Shown here piece by piece: positions 61,284 to 64,000 of a stretch of DNA of 64,000 nt. Source of the DNA: Hyphomicrobiales bacterium. Lineage in GTDB: Bacteria; Pseudomonadota; Alphaproteobacteria; Rhizobiales; Ancalomicrobiaceae. The notes beneath the pieces are model-generated. The model was given only the letters and a program-made list of their open reading frames with translations. It searched no databases and had not been told where the DNA came from. The DNA is taken from positions 248,001-312,000 of the forward strand of contig JAJTBO010000002.1 of assembly GCA_021286855.1 (NCBI GenBank), given 5' to 3'. Position numbers and translations under genes: made by a program. How positions within the stretch are numbered: position 1 is the first letter of the stretch; every line of letters begins with the position of its first letter.

Positions 61284-63614
61284 ATGCGGCTCGATCGGCT
61301 GTTCGAACCGAAGGGAGGTGCTGCGACGTCGGCCGATGGGGCGACGATCGAACGGCTGCGCCTTCGGGTTCGCGGCGCGGTGCAGGGCGTCGGCATGCGG
61401 CCGTTCGTCTACTCGCTGGCGACGCGGTTCGGGCTTTCAGGCCACGTGCTCAACGACGGCGACGGCGTGGCGATCGAGGTCGAAGGCGTCGGGATCGACG
61501 CCTTCCGGGCGGCGCTCGAGGCGGAGCGGCCGCCGCTCGCCCGCTTCGACGCGATCGAGGCGACGCGGCTTGCGCCGCGCGGCGAGGACGGCTTCCGGAT
61601 CGTCGAGAGCGTCGCCGGCAAGGTGACGACGCGCGTGCCGGCGGACGCGGCGACTTGTCCGGCGTGTCTCGCCGATCTCTTCGATCCGACGAGCCGGTTC
61701 CATCTCTATCCCTTCGTCAACTGCACCCACTGCGGACCGCGCTACACGATCACGGCGCGGCTGCCCTACGATCGGCCGCAGACGGCGATGGCGTCGTTTC
61801 CGATGTGCGCCGACTGCGCGCGCGACTATCGCGATCCGACGAACCGCCGGTTCCATGCCGAGCCGATCGCCTGCCCGGCCTGCGGGCCGAAGCTCGACCA
61901 TCCGATCGAGGAGGTGGTCGCGGCGATCCGGCGGGGTGAGATCGTGGCGCTGAAGGGGCTCGGCGGCTTCCATCTCCTGTGCGACGCGCGCAACGAAACG
62001 GCGGTCGCCGAACTGCGCCGTCGAAAGGTTCGCGACGCCAAGCCCTTCGCGGTGATGGCGGCGAACCTCGCCTCGCTCGAGGGGCTGGTGCGGGCGAACG
62101 TCGAGGAGAGGCGGCTCGTCGCCTCGGCCGCCGCGCCGATCGTGCTGATGGAGATGGTCGAGGGAGCGGTGGCGCCGTCGATCGCGCCGGGACTCGGGCG
62201 GCTCGGCGTGATGATCGCGGCGACGCCGCTGCATCATCTGCTGTTCTGGGAAGCGGCGGGGCGGCCGACGGCGAAGGAGAAACTCGAGGCGGCGAACGAC
62301 TTCGTCATCGTCGCGACGTCGGCCAATCCCGGCGGCGAACCGCTGGTGATCGACGACGCGGATGCGCGGCGGCGGCTCGTCGGCATCGCCGATCTGATCG
62401 TCGGCCACGATCGGCCGATCGTCATCCGCGCCGACGACAGCGTGACGCAGGTGATCGCCGGGAAGCCGGCGTTCATCCGGCGGGCGCGGGGGTATGTTCC
62501 CGAACCGATCGATCTCGGGGGGGATGGACCGAGCGTCTTGGCGACCGGCGCGTTCCTCAAGGCGACGGTCTGCGTGACGCGCGGTCGCGAGGCCTTCGTC
62601 TCGCAGCACGTCGGCGATCTCGATACGGCGGAGACGATCCGTTTCTACCGCGAGACGGCGGCGCATCTCCTGTCGTTGCTCGACGTCGAGCCGGAACTGG
62701 CGGCCTGCGATCTCCATCCCGATTTCTTCTCGTCGCGCTTCGCGGCGGAGAGCGGCGTCGACGTGCTGCCGGTGCAGCATCACGCCGCGCATGTGGCGGC
62801 GATCGCGGCGGAGCACGGGATCGCCGGCCCGATCCTCGGCCTCGCGCTCGACGGCGTCGGCCATGGCGACGACGGGTCGGCCTGGGGCGGCGAAGCGATC
62901 CGGGTGACGGCCGCGTCGTGGGAGCGGCTCGGCCATCTGCGCGCCCTGGCGCTGCCGGGCGGCGACAAGGCGGCGCGCGAGCCCTGGCGGATGGCGCTTT
63001 CGGCGCTGCATGCGATCGGCGATCCCGAGGCGACGAAGGGGCAGGTGTCCCGCGTCCTCGAGACGGCGAAGATTCCGTTTCCGGCGCGGGCGTTGGTCGA
63101 TCCGGTGGCGGCGCGGATCGCCTCGGGGCGCGAGGCTTCGACCTCGTCGCTCGGACGCCTGTTCGACGCGGCGGCCGGTCTCCTCGGCCTCAGGATGATC
63201 CAGGACCACGAGGGTCAGGCGGCGATGGAGCTCGAGGCGCTGGTCGGCGAGCCGATCCACGACGCCGGGCTCTTCCGCATCGAGGGCGGCGTCCTCGACT
63301 TCCGACCGCTGATCGCCGAACTGGCGCGGCCGGGGCTCGATCCGCGCTTCGGCGCGGAGCTCTTCCACGGCGCGGCGATCGACGGGCTCGTCGCCTGGGC
63401 GGTCGGTCTCGCTCGGCCCGGCGAGGCGATCGCGCTCGGCGGCGGATGTCTGATGAACCGGGTGCTGGCGGAAGGGCTGGTCGAGCGGCTGACGGCGACG
63501 GGCCTGCGTCCGCTCCTCGCTCGGAGCCTGCCGCCCGGCGACGGCGGCCTGTCGCTCGGGCAGGCAGCGCTCGCCCGCGCCCATCTCACGAACAAAGAAA
63601 CCCGTATCCCCTGA
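61284..63614 (+). CDS. hypF: HypF, carbamoyltransferase
   Basis: 776-residue enzyme that makes the carbamoyl-AMP and transfers the carbamoyl group to HypE for CN ligands of the Ni-Fe site. Domains in order: acylphosphatase-like (RLRVRGAVQGVGMRPFVYSL), two zinc fingers (CPACLADLFD, CTHCGPRYT, CADCARDY, CPACGP), YrdC-like (GEIVALKGLGGFHLLCDARN) and the Kae1-like carbamoyltransferase (VLPVQHHAAHVAAI, IALGGGCLMN). Full length for the family. Confidence 0.96.
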   Translation: MRLDRLFEPKGGAATSADGATIERLRLRVRGAVQGVGMRPFVYSLATRFGLSGHVLNDGDGVAIEVEGVGIDAFRAALEAERPPLARFDAIEATRLAPRGEDGFRIVESVAGKVTTRVPADAATCPACLADLFDPTSRFHLYPFVNCTHCGPRYTITARLPYDRPQTAMASFPMCADCARDYRDPTNRRFHAEPIACPACGPKLDHPIEEVVAAIRRGEIVALKGLGGFHLLCDARNETAVAELRRRKVRDAKPFAVMAANLASLEGLVRANVEERRLVASAAAPIVLMEMVEGAVAPSIAPGLGRLGVMIAATPLHHLLFWEAAGRPTAKEKLEAANDFVIVATSANPGGEPLVIDDADARRRLVGIADLIVGHDRPIVIRADDSVTQVIAGKPAFIRRARGYVPEPIDLGGDGPSVLATGAFLKATVCVTRGREAFVSQHVGDLDTAETIRFYRETAAHLLSLLDVEPELAACDLHPDFFSSRFAAESGVDVLPVQHHAAHVAAIAAEHGIAGPILGLALDGVGHGDDGSAWGGEAIRVTAASWERLGHLRALALPGGDKAAREPWRMALSALHAIGDPEATKGQVSRVLETAKIPFPARALVDPVAARIASGREASTSSLGRLFDAAAGLLGLRMIQDHEGQAAMELEALVGEPIHDAGLFRIEGGVLDFRPLIAELARPGLDPRFGAELFHGAAIDGLVAWAVGLARPGEAIALGGGCLMNRVLAEGLVERLTATGLRPLLARSLPPGDGGLSLGQAALARAHLTNKETRIP

Positions 63615-63630
63615 AGAGGAGACGACCTCG

Positions 63631-63867
63631 ATGTGTCTCGCGATCCCCGCTCTGGTGAGCGAACTTCTGCCCGACGGCATGGCGCGGGTCAGCCTCGACG
63701 GCGTCGCCAAGGAGATCTCGATCGCGATGGTCGAGGACATCGCGGTCGGCGACTACGTCATCGTCCATGTCGGCTATGCGCTCGCCAAGATCGACGCCGA
63801 CGAGGCGGAGAAGACGCTGGCGCTGCTCGCGGAAGCCGCGGCTCTGGCGAAGGGGGCGGCCGAATGA
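63631..63867 (+). CDS. hypC: HypC, hydrogenase maturation chaperone
   Basis: 78-residue HypC starting MCLAIPALV with the essential Cys2. It carries Fe(CN)2CO intermediates with HypD to the large subunit. The start follows GAAGAGGAGACG. Its stop overlaps the hypD start by ATGA. HupF (56052) is its hydrogenase-specific paralogue. Confidence 0.96.
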   Translation: MCLAIPALVSELLPDGMARVSLDGVAKEISIAMVEDIAVGDYVIVHVGYALAKIDADEAEKTLALLAEAAALAKGAAE

Positions 63868-64000
63868 AGCACGTCGACGAATATCGCGACGGCAAGCTCG
63901 CCCGCGCGGTCGCCGAGACGATCCGGCGGGAAGCCGATCCGGCGCGCTCCTACGCCTTCATGGAGTTCTGCGGCGGCCACACCCATGCGATCTCGCGCTA
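63864..64000 (+). CDS. hypD: HypD, 3'-truncated by the window end
   Basis: First 45 residues of HypD, the Fe-S protein that assembles the Fe(CN)2CO group. The visible sequence MKHVDEYRDGKLARAV ... YAFMEFCGGHTHAISRY carries the conserved FCGGHTHA motif with the catalytic cysteine. The rest lies beyond the window; hypE is expected next. Confidence 0.93.
   Translation, partial: MKHVDEYRDGKLARAVAETIRREADPARSYAFMEFCGGHTHAISR

Overview
The window is a strongly G+C-rich, gene-dense stretch of a bacterial chromosome, most likely from an alphaproteobacterium of the Hyphomicrobiales (Rhizobiales) type. The evidence is a ~1,600-residue NAD-glutamate dehydrogenase, the purH / heparinase-like / rsmB neighbourhood, a DUF1674 protein, a direct-repeat SOS box (GTTC-N7-GTTC) before imuA-imuB-dnaE2, and a rhizobial-style hupUV / hupSLCDF / hupGHIJK / hypABFCD hydrogenase locus. 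Genus cannot be read from the sequence. I saw no rRNA, CRISPR array, insertion sequence or prophage.

Layout. 1-13.1 kb is housekeeping: the end of ppa, NAD-glutamate dehydrogenase, purH, a heparinase II/III-like protein, rsmB, a DUF1674 protein, folD with two small conserved genes, and tRNA-Ala(CGC) with its promoter. 13.5-24.8 kb is one tightly overlapping operon for a membrane-bound respiratory complex: Mrp-type subunits E, F, G, an MbhD-like protein, B and C, a single protein joining two antiporter-type (MrpD/NuoM-like) pumps, then NuoH-, NuoB-, NuoC- and NuoD-like subunits, a NuoI ferredoxin domain fused to a GltD/NfnB-type FAD/NAD(P)H reductase, and a ferritin-like diiron protein. 24.9-47.5 kb is mixed: a lytic transglycosylase, the SOS mutasome imuA-imuB-dnaE2, a cytochrome c, an Fe-S protein, a metallopeptidase, leuD, exporters, a YjzC-like small protein, RidA, Tam, a TetR/tautomerase pair with three palindromic operators, asd, a TAXI-type TRAP transporter, a PAP2 phosphatase and YciB. 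47.6-64 kb is the [NiFe]-hydrogenase locus: a serine protease, the H2 sensor hupUV, the six-cysteine (O2-tolerant type) uptake hydrogenase hupSLC, and maturation genes hupDF, hupGHIJK and hypABFC, running off the end in hypD. Two sigma-54-type promoters lie upstream of hupS and hupG.

How it works together. The hydrogenase would oxidise H2 at the outer face of the membrane and pass electrons through HupC to quinone, under H2 sensing by HupUV and sigma-54 control. The 13.5-24.8 kb operon matches the gene order of the archaeal Mbx/Mbs complexes (A-B-C-D-F-G-H-H'-M-J-K-L-N). Here H and H' are fused, N is fused to an NAD(P)H-binding flavoprotein, and a ferritin-like gene is appended. Its NuoD-like subunit keeps one CxxC but lacks the second nickel-binding motif, and its NuoB-like subunit has lost one of the tandem cysteines. 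It should therefore be neither a hydrogenase nor a normal complex I. I infer an ion-pumping NAD(P)H/ferredoxin-linked oxidoreductase, possibly acting on sulfane sulfur or disulfides. This is the most interesting system in the window.
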